Shown: one piece after another, positions 9,809 to 19,218 of the stretch
How positions within the stretch are numbered: the first letter of the stretch is position 1
How the letters are laid out: each line of letters starts with the position of its first letter
Program-made: the position numbers and the translations under genes
The notes under the pieces: model-generated
The model's input: the letters and a program-made list of their open reading frames with translations, nothing else
Database searches by the model: none
What the model was told of the DNA's origin: nothing
NCBI RefSeq assembly: GCF_024347515.1
Contig: NZ_AP025493.1
Location: 1 to 64,000 of the forward strand
From: Vibrio gigantis
GTDB taxonomy: Bacteria; Pseudomonadota; Gammaproteobacteria; Enterobacterales; Vibrionaceae
Reading direction: 5' to 3'
Length of the DNA stretch: 64,000 nucleotides

Positions 9809-11635
9809 ATGATGTACAGATACGGACTATTCGCTTTGTTGTTGAGTTTTCTAGCTCAAGCACAGCAAACACCAAATAACTTGGAATGGCAAAGTAATTG
9901 GGATGATCCCGTTTTTGCTTCTGAAGAGGCCAAGCGTGGCGGTACTTTGCGTAGCTTTATGGCTAGTTTCCCACAAACGTTACGTTCAGTCGGACCTGAT
10001 GCGAATTCTGGTATTCGTTTCTATTTAATGGATGGCACGCCTAAATTGGCACAGCGACATCCAAATACCGATAATTGGATTCCGCAATTGGCGAATGAAT
10101 GGGCATTTGGAGACGATCACAAGACGGTCTATTTCAAATTGAACCCTGATGCAAAGTGGTCGGACGGATTGCCGGTAACTGCTGATGATTATTTGTTTAT
10201 GCTTACTTATTATCGCTCAAGAGACATTATCGATCCTTGGTATAACGATTTTTTCCGGAACAGCATCGAGACAGTGAAAAAGTTCGATGATTACACCATC
10301 AGTATCACAATGGCAGAGCCAAAAAGTAATGATGAGTTGATGGCGCTTATCAATATGCCAAGCCATGGTGTGCAGCCACGACCACAACATCATTTTGTTG
10401 GCATCAATGATGAGAACAACGACGGAATGGATGACAACTTTGTACGTAAATACAATTTTAAGTCAGAGCCAACAACGTCACCCTATTACATCTCGAAAGT
10501 GAACAAGGGCCGCAGTATCACGTTTTCTCATGTTGGCGCGAACTGGTGGGGCTACGGGAATAAATATTATAAGAATCGTTTTAACGTCGAGAAGCTTCGT
10601 ATCAAGGTGATTCGCGATAGTGATATTGCACGTAAGCACTTTGAAAAAGGAAAGTTAGACACGTTTGCGATGGTACAGCCTCAACTGTGGCATGAGAAAA
10701 CCAACTCAGAACCTTTTAATCATGGTTTTATACAGAAATTCTGGGGCTTTAATCAAAAGCCACAAGGCGCTGGCGGTTTATGGATCAATACATCCATGCC
10801 ACTGCTGAACGACATTAATGTTCGGAAAGGCATCACGTACGCGACTGATTTCGACGGCATGATCAAAAACGTGTTACGAGGCGATTACTCTAGAAAACCT
10901 CATGCTATGGGGTTTGGACACGGTAAATATGATTTGGAAGGTGTCGAACCGCCACCGTTTAGACCTGAACTTGCCATTGGTTATTTTGAATCTGCAGGAT
11001 TCGATCGTATCGGCTCTGATGGTATCCGAATGAATGCTAATGGGGTTCGTTTGAGTTTCAAGATTACGTATGGCTACAACATTTGGACACCAAGAATTGC
11101 CTATCTAAAAGAGCAAGCGAAGTTAGCTGGTTTAGAGCTCGACTTAAACCTTGTCGATGGTTCTGCTGCATTCAAATTTATTCTCGAGAAAAAGCACCAG
11201 CTTGCTTTTCTTAATATGGGCGGAGGGGAGATACCAGCTTACAAAGAGTATTTTCACTCGACAAATGCCAACCGTCCTCAAACTAATAACCATACAAATT
11301 TCAGTTCACCAGAGCTAGATCAAAAAATTGAGGCGTTTATTTCTGAGTTTGATATGGAAAGAAAACAGCAGCTATCTCAGAACATCCAAAGAAAAATAAA
11401 GGATGCGTATGTGATTGTGCCTGGCTATATGGTGCCCTATACGCGAGATGCCTACTGGCGTTGGATTAAGTTCCCAAAGAACCCAATGACGAAGAAGACT
11501 GGCGCTATGTTTAATATTTTAGATACCAGTAATTTCTGGATTGATACAGACCTAAAAGAAGAAACTCAGTTGGCTTCTAAAGAAGGTAAGGCGTATCCAC
11601 CTATCACCATCATTGATGACAGATATAAGCTCTAA
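9809..11635 (+). CDS. Family 5 peptide-binding protein of the second importer
   Basis: A periplasmic binding protein of about 608 residues. The open frame extends upstream into the permease gene, but two adjacent ATGs at 9809 and 9812 follow AGGAAG. They begin a clean signal peptide (YRYGLFALLLSFLAQAQ, cleaved near AQA-QQ). Binding-protein family 5 features include EAKRGGTLRSF near the mature N-terminus and KWSDGLPVTADDYLF. It is a distant YejA relative, not a close copy. A calcium-like acidic stretch NDENNDGMDDNF lies about 200 residues in. It should deliver peptides to the two upstream permeases. Confidence 0.88.
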   Translation: MMYRYGLFALLLSFLAQAQQTPNNLEWQSNWDDPVFASEEAKRGGTLRSFMASFPQTLRSVGPDANSGIRFYLMDGTPKLAQRHPNTDNWIPQLANEWAFGDDHKTVYFKLNPDAKWSDGLPVTADDYLFMLTYYRSRDIIDPWYNDFFRNSIETVKKFDDYTISITMAEPKSNDELMALINMPSHGVQPRPQHHFVGINDENNDGMDDNFVRKYNFKSEPTTSPYYISKVNKGRSITFSHVGANWWGYGNKYYKNRFNVEKLRIKVIRDSDIARKHFEKGKLDTFAMVQPQLWHEKTNSEPFNHGFIQKFWGFNQKPQGAGGLWINTSMPLLNDINVRKGITYATDFDGMIKNVLRGDYSRKPHAMGFGHGKYDLEGVEPPPFRPELAIGYFESAGFDRIGSDGIRMNANGVRLSFKITYGYNIWTPRIAYLKEQAKLAGLELDLNLVDGSAAFKFILEKKHQLAFLNMGGGEIPAYKEYFHSTNANRPQTNNHTNFSSPELDQKIEAFISEFDMERKQQLSQNIQRKIKDAYVIVPGYMVPYTRDAYWRWIKFPKNPMTKKTGAMFNILDTSNFWIDTDLKEETQLASKEGKAYPPITIIDDRYKL

Positions 11636-11648
11636 GGGTGAACGTAGA

Positions 11649-12518
11649 ATGAACCAAGATATTGTATTAAAAGTTCGCGACTTAGAAGCAGAGTTCAGTA
11701 CTGATGAAGGCATCGTCAAGATACTGAAAGGTGTGTCTTTTGACGTGAAATCTGGTCAAACACTGGGTTTGGTTGGGGAGTCGGGTAGTGGGAAGAGCGT
11801 AACCTCTATGTCTATTATGGGACTGCTTCCTAAGCCTTATGGAAAGGTCACGGCTGGAAAAATAATTTATCGTGATACAGACCTTACAGAGGTGCCTGAA
11901 CACGAGATGCACAAGATGCGTGGCAATCGTATTTCAATTATTTTCCAAGACCCTATGACGGCCTTGAATCCTGTTCAGACAATTGGCAAGCAGATTGTCG
12001 AGGTTTTGGATTTGCACCACAGCCAGATGTCTAAGTCTGAAAAGAGAGAGTACGCAATTGGTTTACTTGAGAAAGTTGAAATTCCAATGCCGATACTACG
12101 TTTCAAAGAGTACCCTCATAGCCTGTCTGGTGGGATGCGACAAAGGGTAATGATAGCGATAGCGCTTGCATGTAAGCCTGACATCTTGATATGTGATGAG
12201 CCGACGACCGCATTAGATGTGACGGTCCAAGCATCCATTTTGGAATTAATCAGAGAGCTTCAAGAAGAGACCGGGATGGCAGTGATCTTTATCACTCATG
12301 ATCTAGGTGTTGTCGCGGAAATTTGCGATGAAGTTGCTGTGATGTATGACGGACGTATTGTTGAGCATGCAGAGATATTCGAGCTCTTTGATCACCCAAA
12401 GCATCCGTACACAAAAAGACTCCTAAGTTTAATTCCAGATCTCAATGTCGAGCCGAAACAAACCATTCAAATCAACCCAATTGATTTGAATGAATTCCCA
12501 GAATACAAGGGGAATTGA
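11649..12518 (+). CDS. ABC importer ATPase (DppD/OppD-like)
   Basis: A 289-residue ATPase with Walker A GESGSGKS, signature LSGGMRQR, Walker B ILICDEP and switch His in FITHDLG. It has the C-terminal oligopeptide-importer extension HPKHPYTKRLLSLIP. The frame opens at 11613, but the ATG at 11649, after AAGGGTGA and beyond the previous stop, gives the standard N-terminus. It overlaps or abuts the next ATPase gene by frame; the two would form the heterodimeric motor of the second importer. Confidence 0.88.
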   Translation: MNQDIVLKVRDLEAEFSTDEGIVKILKGVSFDVKSGQTLGLVGESGSGKSVTSMSIMGLLPKPYGKVTAGKIIYRDTDLTEVPEHEMHKMRGNRISIIFQDPMTALNPVQTIGKQIVEVLDLHHSQMSKSEKREYAIGLLEKVEIPMPILRFKEYPHSLSGGMRQRVMIAIALACKPDILICDEPTTALDVTVQASILELIRELQEETGMAVIFITHDLGVVAEICDEVAVMYDGRIVEHAEIFELFDHPKHPYTKRLLSLIPDLNVEPKQTIQINPIDLNEFPEYKGN

Positions 12519-12520
12519 GG

Positions 12521-13354
12521 ATGTCAGAAGTGATTAGAATTGAAGGGCTTGAGCAGCACTTTCTATCAGGTAAAAACCTATTTAAGAAAGGTTATGTAAT
12601 CAAAGCTGTTGACGGTGTTTCATTTTCATTAAAGCAAGGCGAGACGTTAGGTCTGGTTGGAGAGTCTGGCTGTGGGAAAAGTACGCTTGGTAGAACATTA
12701 CTCAAATTGTATGAACCATCAGCTGGAAAGATCTTTTTTGAAGGGGAAGACATCACCCATTACAGCACAAAAAGAATGCGTCCACTTCGTAGAGAGATGC
12801 AGATTGTATTTCAGGATCCTTTAGAGTCGTTGAATCAGAGGCATACAGTAGGTGGAATACTCGAAGAACCTTTTATTATTCATGGCATTGGTTCGAAGAA
12901 AGAACGAAAGAAGTGGGTTTTAGAACTGCTCGATAAGATCGGATTACCTCACTCTGCTGTAACCCGCTATCCGCATGAGTTTTCAGGAGGGCAAAGGCAG
13001 CGTATAGGCATAGCAAGAGCAATAGCATTAAAGCCAAAGTTATTAGTTTGCGATGAGTCAGTATCGGCATTAGATGTTTCGGTACAAGCTCAGATACTAA
13101 ATCTATTGTTGAAAATACAAAAAGAGATGAACCTTTCCATTATTTTCATTTCACATGATCTCTCTGTTGTTAAGCACATTTCAGATAATGTGGTTGTAAT
13201 GAAAAAGGGTAAAATAATTGAGTCTGGAAGTGTGGAAGATGTTTATAAAAATCCAAAAGAAGATTATACAAAAACTTTATTGGCGTCGATTCCAATTACG
13301 CATCCATCTCAAAGGAATAAAATAAAAACAACGAAGTTAGCTAAACAGGCTTAA
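12521..13354 (+). CDS. ABC importer ATPase (DppF/OppF-like)
   Basis: The partner ATPase (278 residues) has Walker A GESGCGKS, signature FSGGQRQR and Walker B LLVCDES. Walker B ends in Ser rather than the usual Pro. An open frame starts at a TTG inside the previous gene, but ATG 12521 follows AAGGGG at good spacing. It carries the OppF-type N-terminal segment before the P-loop, and its C-terminal extension is shorter than usual. This is the last gene of the importer proper; 55 bases separate it from the outer-membrane protein gene. Confidence 0.86.
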   Translation: MSEVIRIEGLEQHFLSGKNLFKKGYVIKAVDGVSFSLKQGETLGLVGESGCGKSTLGRTLLKLYEPSAGKIFFEGEDITHYSTKRMRPLRREMQIVFQDPLESLNQRHTVGGILEEPFIIHGIGSKKERKKWVLELLDKIGLPHSAVTRYPHEFSGGQRQRIGIARAIALKPKLLVCDESVSALDVSVQAQILNLLLKIQKEMNLSIIFISHDLSVVKHISDNVVVMKKGKIIESGSVEDVYKNPKEDYTKTLLASIPITHPSQRNKIKTTKLAKQA

Positions 13355-13409
13355 AACTGGAAAAAGAAGATGTATATATAATACGGAAGTGTAATACAAG
13401 AAGGAAAGT

Positions 13410-14249
13410 ATGAATAAACTAATTATATTGCCAGCGTTAATGCTGGTGACGCCTTCGCTCGCCCTAGCAAATAATTTACAAGATGAGTGGGAGTCCAAAA
13501 ACGACGAAAACCCTTGGTCTGGATACATTAGTCTTGACTATTCTCGAAACGGATATGAAGACAGTGCGTCCTTAGCAAATCGTTCGGCTTCCGCAACGGG
13601 AGTTGTCCGATATTCCTTTTCTGACAAATCTCGACTTCAAGTAGTGGCGTCAGGTTACCACTTGTCCGACGGTGATGAATATGGGGTTAGGGGACAGTTT
13701 TGGAATGATACGTCCATCTCATGGGGGCGCAATGGACTATTCAAACCAGCTGATGGTTCATCATTGAGTGGTGAGGTGAGAGTCATATTACCGACGTCTA
13801 AATGGTCAAGGAGGAACGATTTAACGTTAGGAACCAGGTTGAAGGTCAGGTGGAGTGCTCCATTCGATAATTTGATGGAAGGGCTTTCATTGAGTAATAC
13901 GTTATTACTTAGAAAAAATTTTCACGAATATAAAACCGCCGGTGGTAATCAGCTTATTGAATACCAATTAAGTAGCCAATTTTCTCTTGATTATGTTTTT
14001 GCAGAAGACTTTTATTTCAACATTTTCTTAATGCCTAGACAGTCATGGGATTATAGCGGGAACACGTTTGATCCAACTCTATTACATGGTGAAGAAGTGG
14101 GCTATCAAATAACTAAGAGTATTTCTATTTCTGCTGGGCTAACTAATGGCATTAGTTATTACAATCCAGAAAGAGGCTCAAACCCTCTTAATGATTTAGT
14201 TGATTTAAAGAAAACAACTTATTACGCAGTGGTTAACTATCAATTCTAA
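13410..14249 (+). CDS. Predicted outer-membrane beta-barrel protein
   Basis: A 279-residue protein with a signal peptide (MNKLIILPALMLVTPSLALA) and then alternating polar and hydrophobic strands rich in Tyr, Ser, Gly and Trp. It ends in YYAVVNYQF; the terminal Phe with aromatic alternation is the sorting signal of outer-membrane barrels. AAGGAAAG precedes the ATG. No specific family is recognised. Lying between a peptide importer and a surface protease, it could be a peptide-permeable channel, which is inference only. Confidence 0.7.
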   Translation: MNKLIILPALMLVTPSLALANNLQDEWESKNDENPWSGYISLDYSRNGYEDSASLANRSASATGVVRYSFSDKSRLQVVASGYHLSDGDEYGVRGQFWNDTSISWGRNGLFKPADGSSLSGEVRVILPTSKWSRRNDLTLGTRLKVRWSAPFDNLMEGLSLSNTLLLRKNFHEYKTAGGNQLIEYQLSSQFSLDYVFAEDFYFNIFLMPRQSWDYSGNTFDPTLLHGEEVGYQITKSISISAGLTNGISYYNPERGSNPLNDLVDLKKTTYYAVVNYQF

Positions 14250-14321
14250 TATTGCTCCGTTCGCATTGAATTTAGATAGTTAGAAATAAAAATGTAATAT
14301 AATTATAAATATAGGTAAATT

Positions 14322-17300
14322 ATGTTTAAACACGCAATTATCGCAGCAAGTATTACTGCAATACTCAGTGGGTGTGGGGCCGAAGATCGTGCCTATGACA
14401 CTTATGAAAAACCAACCGAAGAGATTTCTGTTCAATCTTTAGATACGGAATCACTTTGGATGTACATGCCGTCTACCGGTGAAGCTCCACGTTACGCAAT
14501 GACTCAGCGTGGCTTTTTCCAAGGCGATCCAAAGCTTGTCAAACTACGCTTTGACAAAACTAACGGTATCTATGTTGAAGCATTGGATCGCGATAAAGTA
14601 GATTCTCTGGAGCCTAGTCGTTGGGAGCATGAAATCAATCGCGTACCGGTACTGAAAATTCCAGGTGAATTCAGACAGTATCGCTGCGCTGAAAACGGTT
14701 ACGGCGAATGTACCAATAAAGAAGAGATAAATCAGGATGAGAATGTCGACTGGACAACAGCGACACACTTTGTTCCTGAATACGAAAATATCAAATCGTT
14801 ATCGGAAGATACGCTCAGCACTTGGTATACAGCGAGTAACGTAACTGAGAGTGCTGACCCACGTGTTATCTCATATGAGTACAACCCGGAAGAAGGCGTA
14901 ATTAACGTTGAAATTGAGCGTACATATACAGCCGATCCGGATGATCAATATGAGTTTGGTGGTCTAGAAAACTTGTCATTTAAGACACGTTTTTTCTACT
15001 CGCTAGTCAGATTAGACAAACTAGCGAGCTCAAACTACGAGCCAGTTTATTATCAGGGCCAAGACAGTGCTTACTATGGCTTCTTTAACGACAGCAAAGC
15101 CGTAAAAACACACACAGGTGAGAGCGATGTACAAGGTTCACGCTTTGCTTACATCAATCGTTTCAACCCGAACCTAGAGTCGATTGATTACTATTTAAGT
15201 GATAGTTACTTTGACGAAGGTAATGAGGCGTATCGCCAGCTGACGATCGATACAATGGAAGAGGTGAATGAGTCACTTGAAGGTACTGGTGTGCCTCCAA
15301 TTAAAATTGTTAATACTGATGCGAGAGCAGGTATTCAACCTGGTGACCTTCGTTACAACGTGTTTAATCTTATTGCAGACCCTGTAGACAATGGTTTGTT
15401 GGGTTACGGGCCTTCCGCAACTAACCCACTCACGGGTGAGATCATTCACGCACACGTTAATCAATACCTTGGTGTGATTCGTACCACGACTCGTCGCTAT
15501 TGGAATGATTTAGCGTTGCGTTATAACCGTCAGGAAATTGAGAAGCTAGAACCTGTTGCTGAAGAAACACAGAATGTTGATGCTGGAGGTGGTGACGAAG
15601 CACCCGTTGCTGAGCCACGAACTGACATTGATGCCTTTACAGACATGGTCGCAAGCGATCGTGGGCCAGATCAATTTGTTCCTGCTGTAACAGAAGACGA
15701 AATGGCGTTTGTAGGGCAAGGTAAATTTGTCAATCAAACCCCAAAGGCTGACTTTGGTCATAGGTTTGATGTGAACAATAAGGACTTGGCACTTCAAACT
15801 TTCTACAAGCGCCAAGATATGCTTAAGCGTTTTTCTGAACAGAATGTTTATAGCGAAGATGCAATGTGGCTGAGTACTAAAGCGAAAGGTTTGATCACAG
15901 GAATTGACTATACCAATGGTGGATTCTTTGCTGATGACGAGCAGAACACCATGAAAACGTGGGATGACCTCGACCTTGACCAGCAGAAACTTGCAAGTGA
16001 AGCGATATCTGAGCATATGTTTAAGTCGACTTTGATTCATGAATTAGGCCACAACTTAGGTTTACGCCATAACTTCATGGGTTCGACAGACAAAGCTCAT
16101 TTTTACACAGAAGAAGAGTTAGCGCGCAGTACATTAGGCCACCAAGCAAAACCAGCCGCGTACAGCTCTATTATGGACTACGGCGCTTCCATTTTCGATG
16201 AACTACTTGTGTTCGGTAAATATGATAAAGCTGCACTAAAGTTTGCTTATGCTCGTGAAATTGAAACCAATGAATTTATTGGTGATTCTGTTCATGACAA
16301 AACGGGTGCACAACTTCGTAAAACTTACTCTCTAGCTGAGTACGATCGTGAGATGACAGAGGATTACAATGCGTATCCTACTGGCGTAATTGCACACTTG
16401 CGTGCGAATGCGGGTACTGACGATATTCCAGAGCTGGCGAGTTACCGCTTCTGTACCGATGAACACACCTACACAAGCTTAAACTGTGATCGCTTTGATG
16501 AAGGTACGTCACTCACTGAAATTACAGAGTTCCGTATCCAACGTTACTACGATAGCTACGAAACGGCCAACCGCAGAAACGGTCGAGATTGGTTTACTCA
16601 ATACAATCAGTATGAGTACTTCTGGATGCGTATGAATGAGTTTCAGAAGATCCGTGACATTGTTGAAAACGTCGGTGAAATTGATTTTGTATTTGCACGT
16701 TACATCGGTGCAGACACAACCAATAACAAAGGACAGGTATTTGAAGAAATTGCTGAGAATAACTGTTTAGATTGGCGTGGAAATCCAGTACCACTGGACA
16801 ACATGTCGCCAGGACTTCGCCCTATCTGTGATACTTATAACGCAGCAAACCTCGCTGCTGACTTCTTCTTAGATGTGCTAACAGCTCCGGATAAAGTCTG
16901 TGAGTTGGAGGAATTGAGTGGTATTGATGGGGTTCCTAACCGCTATCGTTTTGCAACCTTGTCAGACTTATGGCTAACCTACCAAACGGGTATGTCGCCA
17001 AACCGTGATGTTCCAACAAGTTGTTTTGACGAAGAACTTGTTCAAACGTTGAAAAACCAAAGTAACGAAGTCGTCATGCGTTCAGAGACTCGTGATGGTC
17101 ATATTTGGGCGAGTTTGAAGGCGAATAACCCATATCAAACCGCGTCTAACTCTATGGATTTGCTTGGTGTATGGCCTGATAAACTGCTTGCAGCACAAAT
17201 GCTGGTTCGTCGTGATTCACCATACATCTCCACAGAGAACTCTAGTTTGGCTCTGGTGGACCTATCAGATAAGATCACAAAACTATATACGCACTTGTCT

Positions 17301-18257
17301 GATTTAGCGGGACGACCAGAAGCGCGTCAAGCGATCTTCGTCGATGGTAACGGAGACTACGTTGAAACGGTTTTGCGTTATCAACCAAGCCTGGCGAAAA
17401 CAATCGAAGCTGTGCCGTCATACTTATGGCCGATGAAACGTTACTTTGTAATGGGCGGACAAGAGGCGTTTGAATACTGGACGGAAGGTTCACCGCAAGA
17501 TACGACAGTCCCTTACTTTGGCACGCTTCTAGCCAACCTGAACAAATACAACCGTGCAAATGAGTATGGTTTAAGTGACTCGGTGAGAGGTTTAAGCGAC
17601 TCAATCCATATTAACTTGGCAAACAGCAGTTCTGCTGACCCTGATGGCGTCAAATTTACATGGAAAGGCGTGAACTACTCTTTGAACTCGCGTAATACGC
17701 TCGCTAATGCTGTGGCGTCACGTGCTCTGTACCAAGAGGATCAAAAGGCTCGAGTCGAGAAGCTAAATGGCCTGCCTTACCGTGTTCGTAATGCTCTTTC
17801 AGTGTTTAGAAATACACGTGATCGCAATGAAGCTCGTATTATTGCAATCGGTGATAAGGATGCGTTGGTTGCACTTCGAGACACAACTGGGTTTGCGCGT
17901 TGGACTATGTTTGACCGTATGTTTGAAGAGTATGAAGAAGAGGGCAACAAGTGTCTGCGTTTTAAAGTGGATGGTGAGTCAGATGAAGATCATATGAAGC
18001 GTAAGTGTAACTCTTTAGCTCGACTACAAACGGCGCAAAACAGTGCGATTGGCAAGTTTGAAGACGATGAATTAGACAATATGTTTAACGTGGCACAGAT
18101 CTTTGGTGACCAAATTACTGAGAATAATACAAGCTCTCTCAATGCATCTCACAAAGAAGTGTATGACTACGACCCAGAGGAGCTTCGTCTGTGGAGTTCA
18201 AATGAGTACGTATCATTCCGTCGCGCATTTGAGCAGCTCCCTGTTTATGATGATTAA
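14322..18257 (+). CDS. Large lipoprotein zinc metalloprotease (metzincin)
   Basis: A 1311-residue protein with a lipoprotein signal, LSGC with Cys18 and Gly at +2, which predicts outer-membrane anchoring. The extended zinc motif HELGHNLGLRHN starts at His573: zinc ligands His573, His577 and His583, catalytic Glu574. A metzincin Met-turn SIMDYG follows at 616-621. It resembles the large zinc-dependent metalloproteases that Pfam splits into DUF5117 and DUF4953, from memory. The N-terminal 400 residues and the long C-terminal half have no motif I can name. Neighbours are an outer-membrane barrel and a peptide importer upstream and a two-component system downstream, so digestion of external protein for uptake is a reasonable guess. 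Confidence 0.88.
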   Translation: MFKHAIIAASITAILSGCGAEDRAYDTYEKPTEEISVQSLDTESLWMYMPSTGEAPRYAMTQRGFFQGDPKLVKLRFDKTNGIYVEALDRDKVDSLEPSRWEHEINRVPVLKIPGEFRQYRCAENGYGECTNKEEINQDENVDWTTATHFVPEYENIKSLSEDTLSTWYTASNVTESADPRVISYEYNPEEGVINVEIERTYTADPDDQYEFGGLENLSFKTRFFYSLVRLDKLASSNYEPVYYQGQDSAYYGFFNDSKAVKTHTGESDVQGSRFAYINRFNPNLESIDYYLSDSYFDEGNEAYRQLTIDTMEEVNESLEGTGVPPIKIVNTDARAGIQPGDLRYNVFNLIADPVDNGLLGYGPSATNPLTGEIIHAHVNQYLGVIRTTTRRYWNDLALRYNRQEIEKLEPVAEETQNVDAGGGDEAPVAEPRTDIDAFTDMVASDRGPDQFVPAVTEDEMAFVGQGKFVNQTPKADFGHRFDVNNKDLALQTFYKRQDMLKRFSEQNVYSEDAMWLSTKAKGLITGIDYTNGGFFADDEQNTMKTWDDLDLDQQKLASEAISEHMFKSTLIHELGHNLGLRHNFMGSTDKAHFYTEEELARSTLGHQAKPAAYSSIMDYGASIFDELLVFGKYDKAALKFAYAREIETNEFIGDSVHDKTGAQLRKTYSLAEYDREMTEDYNAYPTGVIAHLRANAGTDDIPELASYRFCTDEHTYTSLNCDRFDEGTSLTEITEFRIQRYYDSYETANRRNGRDWFTQYNQYEYFWMRMNEFQKIRDIVENVGEIDFVFARYIGADTTNNKGQVFEEIAENNCLDWRGNPVPLDNMSPGLRPICDTYNAANLAADFFLDVLTAPDKVCELEELSGIDGVPNRYRFATLSDLWLTYQTGMSPNRDVPTSCFDEELVQTLKNQSNEVVMRSETRDGHIWASLKANNPYQTASNSMDLLGVWPDKLLAAQMLVRRDSPYISTENSSLALVDLSDKITKLYTHLSDLAGRPEARQAIFVDGNGDYVETVLRYQPSLAKTIEAVPSYLWPMKRYFVMGGQEAFEYWTEGSPQDTTVPYFGTLLANLNKYNRANEYGLSDSVRGLSDSIHINLANSSSADPDGVKFTWKGVNYSLNSRNTLANAVASRALYQEDQKARVEKLNGLPYRVRNALSVFRNTRDRNEARIIAIGDKDALVALRDTTGFARWTMFDRMFEEYEEEGNKCLRFKVDGESDEDHMKRKCNSLARLQTAQNSAIGKFEDDELDNMFNVAQIFGDQITENNTSSLNASHKEVYDYDPEELRLWSSNEYVSFRRAFEQLPVYDD

Positions 18258-18287
18258 ATAACAAATGTTCAAATAAACTCATAAACC

Positions 18288-18325
18288 GAACCGGTTTCCT
18301 TGTTAAGGTGGCCGGTTTTTTTGAG
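18288..18325 (+). terminator. Intrinsic terminator after the metalloprotease gene
   Basis: Arms AACCGG and CCGGTT, with an inner CCTT/AAGG stem, are followed by TTTTTT. It lies about 30 bases after the stop codon. Confidence 0.8.
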
Positions 18326-18493
18326 TATAAAATTAAGAGCTTTTGGTCTATTTTTAGCTGCATTGCCTTTTATTTATATGTTATATAGATGTTTTTGTTA
18401 TTTTTATAAATAAAAGCTATGTAATAAGAATGTGCTGAATTTCGAAATAAAGAGGCGGTTCGCAAGGTAGCAAAGGAATGGTGAGAAGGATTT

Positions 18494-19198
18494 ATGACCA
18501 ACCCGAAACTCGTGATCGTAGAAGACGATCCCATCTTAAGAGAGATGTTACAGGAGTACTTTGAAAGCCAATCTTTTGAAGTCGTCACTATTTCTGATGG
18601 AGCATTAGCGTGTGAGAAAATTTTAACTATTCAGCCCGACATTGTTCTACTTGATCTCATGTTGCCAGAAGTTGATGGACTGACTATTTGTCGACAAGTG
18701 CGAAGTCAGTTTAATGGGAAGATATTGATTCTTACCGCGAGTGATGATGATTTCGATCATGTAGCCGCTTTAGAAACCGGTGCCGATGACTTTATTAGTA
18801 AACCCATTCGTCAAAGAGTGTTACTGGCGAGAGTTAGGATGCTTTTACGTCGTAGCTCTGAAAGTTCTTCAAGTGCTGATGTGAGTAAGAATGAGTTGGT
18901 TTTTGGTAAATTAAGTTTAAATCGTGCTACTAAAGCTTGTACGCATATTGGACAAGATATATCGATAGCGGATAGTGAATTTGAATTACTTTGGTTGTTA
19001 GCTTCTTCTCCGGAGCAAGTTTTATCACGAAATTTTCTGACTCAACAGCTGAGAGGCATCGAATACGATGGCTTCGATCGTTTTATCGATAACAAAATCG
19101 TAATCTTACGTAAAAAGCTCAATGACGTAACTGTCCCACCTAAAAAGATTATTACTGTAAGAGGCAAAGGCTACTTGTTCGTACCTGAACGTTGGTAA
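18494..19198 (+). CDS. OmpR-family response regulator, RstA-like
   Basis: A 234-residue regulator. The receiver domain has the acidic pocket E10-D11-D12, phospho-acceptor Asp54 in VLLDLMLP, Thr81 and Lys103. The winged-helix DNA-binding domain starts near residue 135 and holds RGIEYDGFDRFIDNKIVILR, which resembles RstA rather than PhoB or OmpR. AGAAGGA precedes the ATG. The sensor kinase gene follows at once. Location after the peptide-import and protease genes suggests they are its targets, but an RstA box was not identified. Confidence 0.88.
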   Translation: MTNPKLVIVEDDPILREMLQEYFESQSFEVVTISDGALACEKILTIQPDIVLLDLMLPEVDGLTICRQVRSQFNGKILILTASDDDFDHVAALETGADDFISKPIRQRVLLARVRMLLRRSSESSSSADVSKNELVFGKLSLNRATKACTHIGQDISIADSEFELLWLLASSPEQVLSRNFLTQQLRGIEYDGFDRFIDNKIVILRKKLNDVTVPPKKIITVRGKGYLFVPERW

Positions 19199-19218
19199 CG
19201 GGTAGTGAAATAAATAAC

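Noticed and set aside
15546..16040. Minus-strand 164-residue open frame inside the metalloprotease gene
   Set aside because: It lies opposite the zinc-motif region of a clear gene, with no ribosome site and Cys/His/Ile-rich shadow composition.
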